Assembly (NCBI RefSeq): GCF_000372965.1
Contig: NZ_KB890024.1
Coordinates: 1,180,839-1,244,838, forward strand
Direction: 5' to 3'
Source: Hoeflea sp. 108
GTDB lineage: Bacteria; Pseudomonadota; Alphaproteobacteria; Rhizobiales; Rhizobiaceae
DNA length: 64,000 bases
The position numbers and the translations under genes are program-made. Positions 8,230 to 15,784 of this stretch are shown piece by piece. Every line of letters starts with the position of its first letter. Position 1 is the stretch's first letter. The notes beneath the pieces were generated by a model. That model saw nothing but the letters and a program-made list of their open reading frames with translations, was not told the origin of the DNA and ran no database searches.

Positions 8230-8835
8230 ATGTCCCAGCAATTGCAATTCGACTTCGTAGCAACTTCGCTTGGTTTGCGCCCACCGGGGCGGCGGGCAAG
8301 ACAGGTATGGTCCAAGTCCGATGGCCTCTTGTTTCGCATCCATCCGTCGCCAGTCGAGCTGATAGAGGCGGCAGCCCATCGTGCGCGTCGCACCCATGGC
8401 CTGACGGGCAAGCCACGTCGCGCTGATCAGCTCCACGTCTCGCTGGTGGGGGTACGCCGCGACGAAGCCACGGAGCGAAGCGCCGCAGCGGCGGCTGCCA
8501 CAGTCAGGGCACAAGCATTCGACCTGACCTTCGACCGCATGGTCAGTTTCCGGAACGGTGAAACGAAACCGCTGGTGCTCCTGTGTCGAGAGGGCGCTGA
8601 TCAGGTGATCGACCTTGAACGCCGGATCGTGGAAGCGTTGAACGGCATAGGGCTCCTGGTTCCTCGTCGCGCCGGCTTCGTACCCCACTGTACGCTGCTC
8701 TACGACAGCAAGCTCGTTCCGGAAATGCGTCTCGACCGACCCATCATCGTCCCGGTCACGACATTTCATCTCCTGCACCGTTCGGACAACGGGCGGCTTC
8801 GCCGGAGTGTTGGTAGCTGGCCTTTGCTGGGTTGA
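8230..8835 (+). CDS. 2'-5' RNA ligase / 2H phosphoesterase family protein
   Basis: This 201-residue protein has the two His-x-Ser/Thr motifs that define the 2H phosphoesterase fold: H69-V-S71 (LHVSLVG) and H153-C-T155 (PHCTLLYD). Relatives (LigT/ThpR, cyclic phosphodiesterases) open 2',3'-cyclic phosphates or join RNA by 2'-5' bonds in vitro; their cellular role is mostly unknown. I chose the ATG at 8230, preceded by GGAGAAGG, over the ATG at 8218. The gene stands alone and ends 5 bases from the convergent amidohydrolase. A perfect GTTC-N7-GTTC motif directly upstream suggests induction by DNA damage, which would be an unusual setting for this family. Confidence 0.85.
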   Translation: MSQQLQFDFVATSLGLRPPGRRARQVWSKSDGLLFRIHPSPVELIEAAAHRARRTHGLTGKPRRADQLHVSLVGVRRDEATERSAAAAAATVRAQAFDLTFDRMVSFRNGETKPLVLLCREGADQVIDLERRIVEALNGIGLLVPRRAGFVPHCTLLYDSKLVPEMRLDRPIIVPVTTFHLLHRSDNGRLRRSVGSWPLLG

Positions 8836-8840
8836 CAGGG

Positions 8841-10283
8841 TCAGCCCGGCAATGGCTGCCGCGCCAGCCGCCAGAAATCCTGCGGTTCTTCGAGCAGGCG
8901 GCTGAGTCCGACGCGCTCGAAGGCAAGTGCGGCCTGTTCGGCGGCGTCGGCGAGGATGGCCTCTGTATCGAGATGGCCGGTTTTGCGGCCGCGCATCAGA
9001 ACGCGGCCGTTGACGATCACGGTGTCGACGTCGGCGGCGTTGGCGAAATGCGCAATGCGCGTGATCGGCATGACCGGCGGGTAGAGGTGCGGCTTGCGCA
9101 TGTCGACCAGTGCGATGTCGGCCTTCTTGCCAACCTCCAGCGAGCCGATTTCATGCGCCAGTCCAAGCGCCTTGGCCGGGTCGATCGTCACCATCTCCAG
9201 CGTCTTGCCAGGCGGCAGATAAGCCGGGTCGCGGAAATGGCGGCGATGGTAGTGCATGCACTGCGCCATGTGGCGGAACATGTCGTAGCCGCGGTCGGGC
9301 GCGGCGGCATCCGAGCCGATGCAGACATTGATGCCGGCCTCGATCAGCTCCGGCACCGGGCAGCGGCCATAGATCGACATGATCGCAGAGGGGTTGTGGA
9401 TGATCGACGCGCCCGTCTCCTTGAGCGCTGCGAAATCGTCCTCGGTGAGGTCGACGCTGTGGCCCAGCAGTGCGAACTCACCGAGGACGCCAAGATCGCG
9501 CGCCAGCGCGATCGAGCCGTCGCGGTGGCCGTCCTGGGTGAACAGCACGCTCTTGCGACGGCGCAAATCCATGATTGCCTCGCCCATGTCGACCACCTGG
9601 CGCCGGTCTTCGGGCGTTGCCACCTGCGCGGCGTAGTAGACCGGCATCACCAGGCAGATGCCGGTGCCGCGGCCCAGCACGTCGTTCCAGCGGTTGATCA
9701 GCATTTCGCTGACCTCGAGCTGCCGCTCGAACGAAATCTCCCGGTCGTTCCAGGCGCCGTCGCTGCCCAGCGTGCGATAGCGGCGCGGGAAGGGTGGGCG
9801 GCCAGGCCCGACGGCCAGGAAGGTGCGCAGGCCCGACTCCACCGTCGCCTCGTTATGGGCGTCGCCGAAGGCCGGATCGTCGGTGCGGTAGATATCTGCG
9901 CCGCCGCCCAGCAACGTCATCGCCGTGGTCACGCCACCGCGCAGCCGTTCGAGCTGCACCATGCGCGCCTCGGCGCGCCAGAATTCCGGCGTCGAGCCGC
10001 GCGCGTAGATCTCTTCGCAGGCGTCGAACCATGTGTCGAGGCCGGCGCCGGCATTGCGCACCAGCCCGTGGCCGGCATGCGAGTGGTTGTCGATCAGGCC
10101 GGGCAGGGCGACCATGCCGCTGCAGTCGATCACTTCCGATGCTTCGGGCTCCGGTTCGGCGGCGCTGCCGATGCCGCTGATGCGGTCGCCGGTGATTGCC
10201 AGCCAGGCGCAGTCGAGCACGCGCCGGTGGGAATCGACGGTGACCAGTGTCGCGTTGCGCAGGAGTATGTCTGCCCGTGTCAT
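8841..10283 (-). CDS. Amidohydrolase superfamily protein (SsnA/TrzN-like deaminase or hydrolase)
   Basis: This 480-residue COG0402-type amidohydrolase has an N-terminal beta-sandwich segment, then the metal motif H67-x-H69 (LIDNHSHAG), a later His in LLGHSVDL and a metal Asp in IGSDAAAPD. The end KALGLAHEIGSLEVGKKADIALVD is the family's usual C-terminal signature. Relatives deaminate guanine, SAH/MTA or cytosine, or dechlorinate triazines. The segment that normally carries the third metal His as HxHxxE reads TQDGHRDG here, so the active site is divergent and the substrate is unknown. The gene lies 24 bases after the GntR regulator on the same strand and is probably its target. Confidence 0.85.
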   Translation of the reverse strand: MTRADILLRNATLVTVDSHRRVLDCAWLAITGDRISGIGSAAEPEPEASEVIDCSGMVALPGLIDNHSHAGHGLVRNAGAGLDTWFDACEEIYARGSTPEFWRAEARMVQLERLRGGVTTAMTLLGGGADIYRTDDPAFGDAHNEATVESGLRTFLAVGPGRPPFPRRYRTLGSDGAWNDREISFERQLEVSEMLINRWNDVLGRGTGICLVMPVYYAAQVATPEDRRQVVDMGEAIMDLRRRKSVLFTQDGHRDGSIALARDLGVLGEFALLGHSVDLTEDDFAALKETGASIIHNPSAIMSIYGRCPVPELIEAGINVCIGSDAAAPDRGYDMFRHMAQCMHYHRRHFRDPAYLPPGKTLEMVTIDPAKALGLAHEIGSLEVGKKADIALVDMRKPHLYPPVMPITRIAHFANAADVDTVIVNGRVLMRGRKTGHLDTEAILADAAEQAALAFERVGLSRLLEEPQDFWRLARQPLPG

Positions 10284-10307
10284 GTCTTGCTGGCCTTCCG
10301 CCCGAGC

Positions 10308-10997
10308 CTAGAGGCCGAGAATGTCTTCGAGGTCGCGCGCCATCACGCGTTCGCTTTCGAGGTCCAACTGGTTCTCGATATGGGCGAGGTGATGGTGCAT
10401 GACGGCAAGCGCCTTCTTGGCGTCGCGGTTGGTGATGCTTTCGACGATCGCCGCATGTTCGTCGGGTCCACAGTTCAGCACATCCTTCTGCTGGTACATC
10501 GCCATGATCAGCGACGTGCGCGAAACCAGGTCGCGCAGCAGTCCGGCGAGGATCTGCGACTGGGCGAGCTCGGCGATCAGCATGTGAAACGCGCCTGACA
10601 GCCGGATCGCGGTCGCCACGTCGCCGCTCGAATGTGCCTTGCGCTCCTGGTCGACATGGTTGCGCAGCCGCTCGATGCCGTCGGCGCCGATGGTCGAGCA
10701 CAGCCGCTCCACCAGCCGCTCCTCGATGGTGCGGCGGGCGAAGAACACGTCGCGCGCCTCTTCGATCGACGGCGTCGAGACAAAGGCGCCGCGATTGGGT
10801 ACGAGCGTGATCAGCCCGTCGCGGGCGAGGTTCTGTAGCACCTGACGCACGCGCGCCCGGCTGACCGAGAAGATTTCGGCAAGCTGCTCTTCCTTCAGCC
10901 GCGTGCCGGGGCCGACCTGCCTTTCGGCGATGGCGTTCCAGATCTTCTCGTAAATATGCTGATCGGTGATCTGCCGCTTGGCGGTTTCGGCGTCCAT
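10308..10997 (-). CDS. GntR family regulator with FCD effector domain
   Basis: This 229-residue regulator has an N-terminal winged helix (about residues 18-78, including EEQLAEIFSVSRARVRQVL) and an all-helical FCD domain (about 85-215) with the metal/effector residues typical of the FadR branch. The ATG at 10997 is preceded by GGGAGGAGG, which decides the start over an ATG at 11036. The amidohydrolase gene follows directly on the same strand. Upstream lies an AT-rich array of TTGTCGACAA-like sites, so autoregulation and control of the amidohydrolase are likely. The inducer is probably the amidohydrolase substrate or product; that is inference. Confidence 0.9.
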   Translation of the reverse strand: MDAETAKRQITDQHIYEKIWNAIAERQVGPGTRLKEEQLAEIFSVSRARVRQVLQNLARDGLITLVPNRGAFVSTPSIEEARDVFFARRTIEERLVERLCSTIGADGIERLRNHVDQERKAHSSGDVATAIRLSGAFHMLIAELAQSQILAGLLRDLVSRTSLIMAMYQQKDVLNCGPDEHAAIVESITNRDAKKALAVMHHHLAHIENQLDLESERVMARDLEDILGL

Positions 10998-11058
10998 CCA
11001 ACCCTCCTCCCGGGCCAATTCGCCAGCCCACCCCAATTCAATCCCAATCAGAGATCAA

Positions 11059-11091
11059 GTCAACAAATTTGTCGACAATTTTTGTTGACAA
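11059..11091. promoter_or_regulatory. Triple GntR-type operator array
   Basis: Within 33 bases there is a perfect 10 bp palindrome TTGTCGACAA (11069-11078). It is flanked by GTCAACAAA (11059-11067) and TTTGTTGAC (11081-11089), which are inverted copies of each other. The right copy extends to TTGTTGACAA (11082-11091), one mismatch from the central site. FCD-type GntR regulators often bind TTGT-N2-ACAA-like palindromes. The array lies 62-94 bases upstream of the GntR start codon. Confidence 0.6.
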
Positions 11092-11269
11092 TGCCTGACG
11101 AGCTGCCGCACTTTCTGATGGCTCTACGCGGGTTTCCATCCGCCCGCGGGGCATTCCCAAGGGCACATCTCCCGGTGCCTGGCATGAAAGGGCGCCGTCC
11201 GCGCTGTTTACCCGAGGTCCCTGACAACCCGGGTGACATCGATGCGCAGGACGGCGCCTGTCTTCCTGT

Positions 11270-12346
11270 TCACTGGCTTGCCGTTTGCGCCAGCGGCTTC
11301 GAATTGGTGTCGATGCTCACCACCACCGACATGCCGGGCGTCAATCTTTCGGCCATAGCCTGGCCCGGATCGATGCTGATCCGCACCGGCACGCGCTGTG
11401 CTACCTTGGTGAAATTGCCGGTGGCGTTATCGGGCCTGAGCACCGAGAATTCCGAACCGGTTGCCGGCGCGAAGCGCTCGACGCGACCGTTGAGCTCGGC
11501 ATGGCCAAGCGCGTCGACCTTGAAGCTGACCGGCTGGCCCAGCTGCATGCCCGAAAGCTGCGTTTCCTTGAAATTGGCCACCACCCAGATGCGCTTCGGC
11601 ACCAGCGCCATCAGTTGGGTTCCCGGCGCTACGTATTGTCCGAGCCGGGCGCCGATCTCGCCCAGCCGTCCGTCTTCAGGGGCTGTGATGCGCGTGTTCT
11701 TGAGGTCGATTTCCGCGAGATTGACGGCCGCCTCGGCACCCGACACCGCGGCCTCGAGCGACTGGCGGCTGACGATCGTCGCCTGCAAATCCTGCCGCGT
11801 TACCTCAAGTGCTGCTTCAGCCTGGCTGTGGGCGGCGCGCGCCTGCTCCATCGTCGTACGCACCTTGTCGGCCTCGCTCAGCGTCGTCACCCCGCGCTGC
11901 AGCAGCGGTTCGATCCGGCCCCAATTGCCCTGGGCGTTGTCATAGGCGACTTGCGCCGACGCCACCTGTGCCTCAGCCGACTTGACCTTGGCCTCGGCCG
12001 AATGGCGCTGCTGTTCGGAATTGGCCAGCGCTGCCTCCTGGCTCGCCAGCGTCGCGCGCGCCTGCGCCAGCTTCTGCAGGTAGATGCGGTCGTCGATCTG
12101 CACCAGCAGCTGCCCGGCCTTCACGTCCTGGAAATCCTGCACCGCCACCTCGGCGATTATGCCCGACAGTTGCGGCGAAAGGATCGTCACCTGGCCGCGG
12201 ACATAGGCATTCTCCGTCACCTGCACCGCGCTTCGAAACGGCGGCAGCTCCCAGACATAGAGGATGGTGGCGATGCCGGCGGCGCCGAGAGCGAGCGCAA
12301 GCAGCGTGCTGGCGGAGCGGAGGATATCAATGAGCTTGGACAACAT
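11270..12346 (-). CDS. EmrA/HlyD-type membrane fusion protein
   Basis: This 358-residue periplasmic adaptor of a tripartite efflux pump has one membrane anchor (about residues 12-32). It then shows a lipoyl half-motif (VRGQVTILSPQLSGIIAEV), a long coiled-coil hairpin (about 90-205, rich in Ala, Gln and Glu) and the second lipoyl half (NTRITAPEDGRLGEIGARLG), followed by a beta-barrel domain. It is the last gene of a marR-emrB-emrA-like unit, 6 bases after the MFS gene. The outer-membrane TolC partner is not in the window. The likely role is export of hydrophobic drugs, plant compounds or uncouplers. Confidence 0.9.
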   Translation of the reverse strand: MLSKLIDILRSASTLLALALGAAGIATILYVWELPPFRSAVQVTENAYVRGQVTILSPQLSGIIAEVAVQDFQDVKAGQLLVQIDDRIYLQKLAQARATLASQEAALANSEQQRHSAEAKVKSAEAQVASAQVAYDNAQGNWGRIEPLLQRGVTTLSEADKVRTTMEQARAAHSQAEAALEVTRQDLQATIVSRQSLEAAVSGAEAAVNLAEIDLKNTRITAPEDGRLGEIGARLGQYVAPGTQLMALVPKRIWVVANFKETQLSGMQLGQPVSFKVDALGHAELNGRVERFAPATGSEFSVLRPDNATGNFTKVAQRVPVRISIDPGQAMAERLTPGMSVVVSIDTNSKPLAQTASQ

Positions 12347-12352
12347 CTGGGG

Positions 12353-14059
12353 TCACGCGGTGGCTGGGAGTGCGGGTTTCCGGTCGCGCAGGGCAACGAC
12401 GGCCGTATGGGCGAGAAGCAGGACCAGCGCTGCTAGCGCAATCCAGGCGATCAGAAGGAAGGCGTCGTTGTAGGCGAGCACATTGGCCTCGCGCGTCGCT
12501 TGCTGGGACAAGAGCTGCAGCCCCTCGGCATTGAGCAGGGTCTTGTCGGTGATGACGCGCGAATAGGCGCCGCCGAGCTGAGCCACGCGCTGCGCCACCA
12601 GCGGATCGGTCAGCGCTATGTGTTCGACCAGCACGTTGTGGTGGAACTGCTCGCGGATGGTGACGAAGGTGGTGAACACCGCCGACCCCAGCAGGCCGCC
12701 GAGGCTCTGCGTGGTCAGGAACACGATGATGAAACTGAGAATGTAGTTCGGCCCCTTCTTCAGCGCCGACATCAGCCCGCTCTTCATCGCCGGCGGCAGG
12801 ATCAGGGCGCCGGCAAAGGCGATGATCGCCTGGCTGAGATAGACCTGCTCGGGTCGGGTCAGGCTGGTGGCGCGGCTGTCCATGAAGGCGCCGACGGCGA
12901 TAAGCACCAGGGCTACCGCGTGGATGCGGTCCTCCTTGCCGTGCCGCATTGCCATGGCGCAGGTGACGCCGCCGGCAATCGACGCCGCCAGGATCGCCCA
13001 GTAGACCGAGCGTGTCTGCTCGTTGGTCAGTCCCAGTGCCTGGAACAGGCTCGACGAGCCCAGCGTCTGTTCCGACAGCACCAGCCGGAAGATCAGCAGC
13101 ACGCCGGCAAAATGCAGGATCGGCGGGCTTGCCAGCCAGCGTATGTCGAGCAGCGGGTTCTTGCGGTTGAGCTCGATGACGGAGGCAGCGGTGACGCAGG
13201 CAATTGCCAGCACCAGCAGCATGCCGATCCACGGCGCCTCCAGCCACCAGTATAGCCTGCCGAGCACCAGCACGATCGCCACAGAGCCAAAACCCGTGGC
13301 GATCAAGAGGTAGCTGACGATATCGAGCCTCTCGATCACCTTGGCACGCGGCTGCGGCGACAGCGGCAGCATATAGACAAGCGCAAACGCGATCATCGCC
13401 ATGCCGAGTTCGAACATGGTCACGGCGTGCAGCCCGCCGATGTCGAACAGGGCCGGCGAGATCAGCCGGGCCAGGGGAGGGCCGAGCAGGATGGTCGTCA
13501 GCGCCATCGGCAGGCCGACGTTGAGCTTTTTTTCGGGCGGGAACGATTCCAGCATGTAGAGAAAGGCCAGCGACGAGATCGGTGCGGCGACGATGCCGCT
13601 CATGAAGCGCACCACCAGCGCCGATTGCAGATCCGAGATGAACAGGTTGAGCAGGCAGGCAATGACGACGCCGAGCAGGCTGAGCTCGGCGAAATTGCGC
13701 AAGCCGTATTGCGTCCTGATCTTGATGAGCGCGAGCGACAGCGACACGTTCGGCGCCATGTAGGCGGCCAGCAGCCATGTCGTCTCGGTGACTGTCGCCC
13801 CGATCGAACCCTGGATCTGCTGGATGTTGGAGGCGATCAGGTTCATGCCCAGACTCTGCGCCAGGGAAAGTGTGACGGCTGCGGCTATGTAGCATGCCGC
13901 CAGCAGCGGCGGCTTGGGCACGAAGGGTGGAGGCGCAGCCGGCTCTGGCGTGTTTCCGTCCGCCTGCGCGGAGGCGACGGCTGGACGGCTAGCCGGCGCT
14001 GTTGGTTCGAGCGCTTCCTTGGTCTCGCTCCGTTGCTCCGGCTCCTGGTCTTGCTGCAT
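12353..14059 (-). CDS. EmrB-like MFS drug exporter (DHA2-type)
   Basis: This 568-residue inner-membrane proton antiporter has about 14 predicted helices, starting near residue 50. Its first helix pair resembles EmrB-type pumps (NLIASNIQQIQGSIGATVTE, then TTWLLAAYMAPNVS). The first 48 residues are a hydrophilic Pro/Ala/Glu-rich cytoplasmic extension that normal EmrB proteins lack. The last periplasmic loop before the final helix is also long. The gene lies 11 bases after the MarR gene and 6 before the adaptor. The order regulator-pump-adaptor reverses pump and adaptor relative to E. coli mprA-emrA-emrB. The exported compound is unknown. Confidence 0.88.
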   Translation of the reverse strand: MQQDQEPEQRSETKEALEPTAPASRPAVASAQADGNTPEPAAPPPFVPKPPLLAACYIAAAVTLSLAQSLGMNLIASNIQQIQGSIGATVTETTWLLAAYMAPNVSLSLALIKIRTQYGLRNFAELSLLGVVIACLLNLFISDLQSALVVRFMSGIVAAPISSLAFLYMLESFPPEKKLNVGLPMALTTILLGPPLARLISPALFDIGGLHAVTMFELGMAMIAFALVYMLPLSPQPRAKVIERLDIVSYLLIATGFGSVAIVLVLGRLYWWLEAPWIGMLLVLAIACVTAASVIELNRKNPLLDIRWLASPPILHFAGVLLIFRLVLSEQTLGSSSLFQALGLTNEQTRSVYWAILAASIAGGVTCAMAMRHGKEDRIHAVALVLIAVGAFMDSRATSLTRPEQVYLSQAIIAFAGALILPPAMKSGLMSALKKGPNYILSFIIVFLTTQSLGGLLGSAVFTTFVTIREQFHHNVLVEHIALTDPLVAQRVAQLGGAYSRVITDKTLLNAEGLQLLSQQATREANVLAYNDAFLLIAWIALAALVLLLAHTAVVALRDRKPALPATA

Positions 14060-14070
14060 CGCCGTGGCCT

Positions 14071-14514
14071 TCAGCAGTCGGAGACGTCGCCGACATTCCT
14101 GGCAATCGTGCTCAGCACGCGGGTCGCGCTTTCGATGTCGGCCTCATCGACGCCTGAAAGCACCTGGTTGCGCAAGTTTGCCACGAAGGCCGTCATGCCG
14201 TCAGCCTCGCGGCGGGCTGCAGGGGTCAGGAAGATGCGCTTGGCGCGCCGGTCCTCGTCGGTCGTGCAGCGCACCACCAGACCCTTCTTTTCCAGCCCGT
14301 CGATCAGGCCGACCAGCGACGGCTGTTCGATCTGCATGTGCTCGGCGAGCTCGGCCTGCGTCTCGCCCTCGTGTTTGGCAATGTGCATCATCAGCCTGGC
14401 ACGCGCCAGCGTCAGCCCCTGGGTCTTCACCTGCGCGTCGAACATGGTTCGGAGCTTCCGGTTGACCTTGAGCAATTCGTCGAAAAATTCGGCCTTTACC
14501 GCATCGGAGTTCAT
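14071..14514 (-). CDS. MarR family transcriptional regulator of the efflux operon
   Basis: This 147-residue MarR protein has the winged-helix core (GETQAELAEHMQIEQPSLVG then LIDGLEKKGLVVR) and the wing DRRAKRIFLTPAA. It heads the operon with the MFS pump and the adaptor, 11 bases before the pump gene, so it is the natural repressor, relieved by a pump substrate. I use the ATG at 14514 with GGGTGGG upstream; a GTG at 14523 in the same frame is the alternative and adds three residues. The AT-rich promoter just upstream holds an imperfect inverted repeat (TTAGGA and TCCTAT) that could be its operator. Confidence 0.9.
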   Translation of the reverse strand: MNSDAVKAEFFDELLKVNRKLRTMFDAQVKTQGLTLARARLMMHIAKHEGETQAELAEHMQIEQPSLVGLIDGLEKKGLVVRCTTDEDRRAKRIFLTPAARREADGMTAFVANLRNQVLSGVDEADIESATRVLSTIARNVGDVSDC

Positions 14515-14530
14515 GGTGCCCACCCATTCG

Positions 14531-14560
14531 TTAGGAAAGATATTATTAGCATCCTATTTA
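14531..14560. promoter_or_regulatory. Possible MarR operator/promoter
   Basis: An AT-rich island 17-46 bases before the marR start holds TTAGGA (14531-14536) and TCCTAT (14552-14557), inverted with one mismatch. A nested TTAGCATCCTAT resembles TTAG-N4-CTAA MarR sites. The match is imperfect, so confidence is low. Confidence 0.3.
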
Positions 14561-14719
14561 ATTTTCCGAAGCATGCGATGCAAGGCCTGATTGTCAATCA
14601 TCTATAGTCCCTTCGGACGAGGCCAAGCGGCCAGCCGCGAAACCTAATGCCGACAGCGTGCGGTTCCGCGCGATGTCGGGAGGGCGAGTTGCCGGTCGAA
14701 GAGCAGGGGACGTGACGCG

Positions 14720-15658
14720 ATGGTCCTGCGCAACCTGGCGAAGCTTGACCTCAATCTGCTGCATGTCTTCGAAGCCGTCTACGGCGAGGCGAGCATCACT
14801 CGCGCTGCCGAGACGCTCAACGTCACCCAGCCGGCGGTCTCCAACAGCCTGGCGCGCCTGCGCGACATCTTCGGCGACCAGCTGTTTGTGCGGGCACGAC
14901 AGGGCATTGCACCGACGCCGCTCGCTGAAACGCTGATCGGCCCCGTCCGCGAAGCGCTCACCGCGCTCGACCGTACGCTCGCCCGGCACGAGCGTTTTGA
15001 CCCGCTGGCCTCCGAACGCATCGTCTCATTCAGCATGAGCGATTACGCCGAGGCGGTCGTCCTTGGCCCGTTCGTCGGCGAGTTGAACCGGATGGGATCG
15101 AGGCTCATTGTCCGCAACCGCTTTCTGGCCGAGCGCGATCTCTTCCCCGGGCTGGCCTCGGGCGAAATCGACTTTGCCGTCGAGTCGCATCCCCTTGCCG
15201 AGGATGGTTTCGGCCAACGGCTGCTGTTCAGCGACGAATTCGTCTGCGTTATGCGCAAGGACCATCCGGCGGCTACCGAGCCGTTCACCATCGACCGCTA
15301 CATGACGCTCAGCCACCTCCACATCTCCAACCGCCCGCGTTTCGCCAACCTGGTCGACGGGGCGCTGGCCCGGATGAAGCTGAAGCGGCAGGTGGCGGTA
15401 CATCTCGAACATTGTCTGGCAGCCGCTGCCATCCTGTCGCGCAGCGACCTCTGCCTCACAATACCCACCTCGTTCGTCCGCCATTTCCTTCCCGAAGACG
15501 GTTTCGTCGCACTGCCTCGTCCATTCCGCATGCCGCCGTTGCAGACCTGGCTCTACTGGCACCCGGCCTCCGAAGGCAGCCCGGCGCATGACTGGGTGCG
15601 CAGCGTGCTCGACGATTGTTTTCCGCCGCCCGAGACGGGGCAGGATCACTCAGGCTGA
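14720..15658 (+). CDS. LysR family regulator, NodD/NahR-like branch
   Basis: This 312-residue LysR protein opens LRNLAKLDLNLLHVFEAVYG, followed by SITRAAETLNVTQPAVSNSL, which is the branch that includes NodD, NahR and SyrM. A type 2 periplasmic-binding-fold sensor domain (about residues 92-305) follows. The ATG at 14720 fits the family start. Upstream, CCGACA (14650-14655) and TGTCGG (14674-14679) form an inverted pair that could be an autoregulatory site. It is followed, 126 bases on and on the same strand, by the FrhB-aminotransferase-SMP-30-RidA unit, its most likely target. The inducer is unknown; relatives sense aromatic compounds. Confidence 0.88.
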   Translation: MVLRNLAKLDLNLLHVFEAVYGEASITRAAETLNVTQPAVSNSLARLRDIFGDQLFVRARQGIAPTPLAETLIGPVREALTALDRTLARHERFDPLASERIVSFSMSDYAEAVVLGPFVGELNRMGSRLIVRNRFLAERDLFPGLASGEIDFAVESHPLAEDGFGQRLLFSDEFVCVMRKDHPAATEPFTIDRYMTLSHLHISNRPRFANLVDGALARMKLKRQVAVHLEHCLAAAAILSRSDLCLTIPTSFVRHFLPEDGFVALPRPFRMPPLQTWLYWHPASEGSPAHDWVRSVLDDCFPPPETGQDHSG

Positions 15659-15784
15659 TGTCGGTCATTCCGAATGGCAATTTGTCCCGGCTGACGCCGC
15701 CGCCCTATAACTGCAGCCAACACCTGAGATCGAAGACCTGTCGCTGGGGCGATGGCCGCGAGGCCGTCGCCGGGAGGATGGCGC

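Noticed and set aside
8832..10598. 588-residue open frame on the plus strand
   Set aside because: It mirrors the amidohydrolase and the GntR gene and shows no domain or ribosome site.
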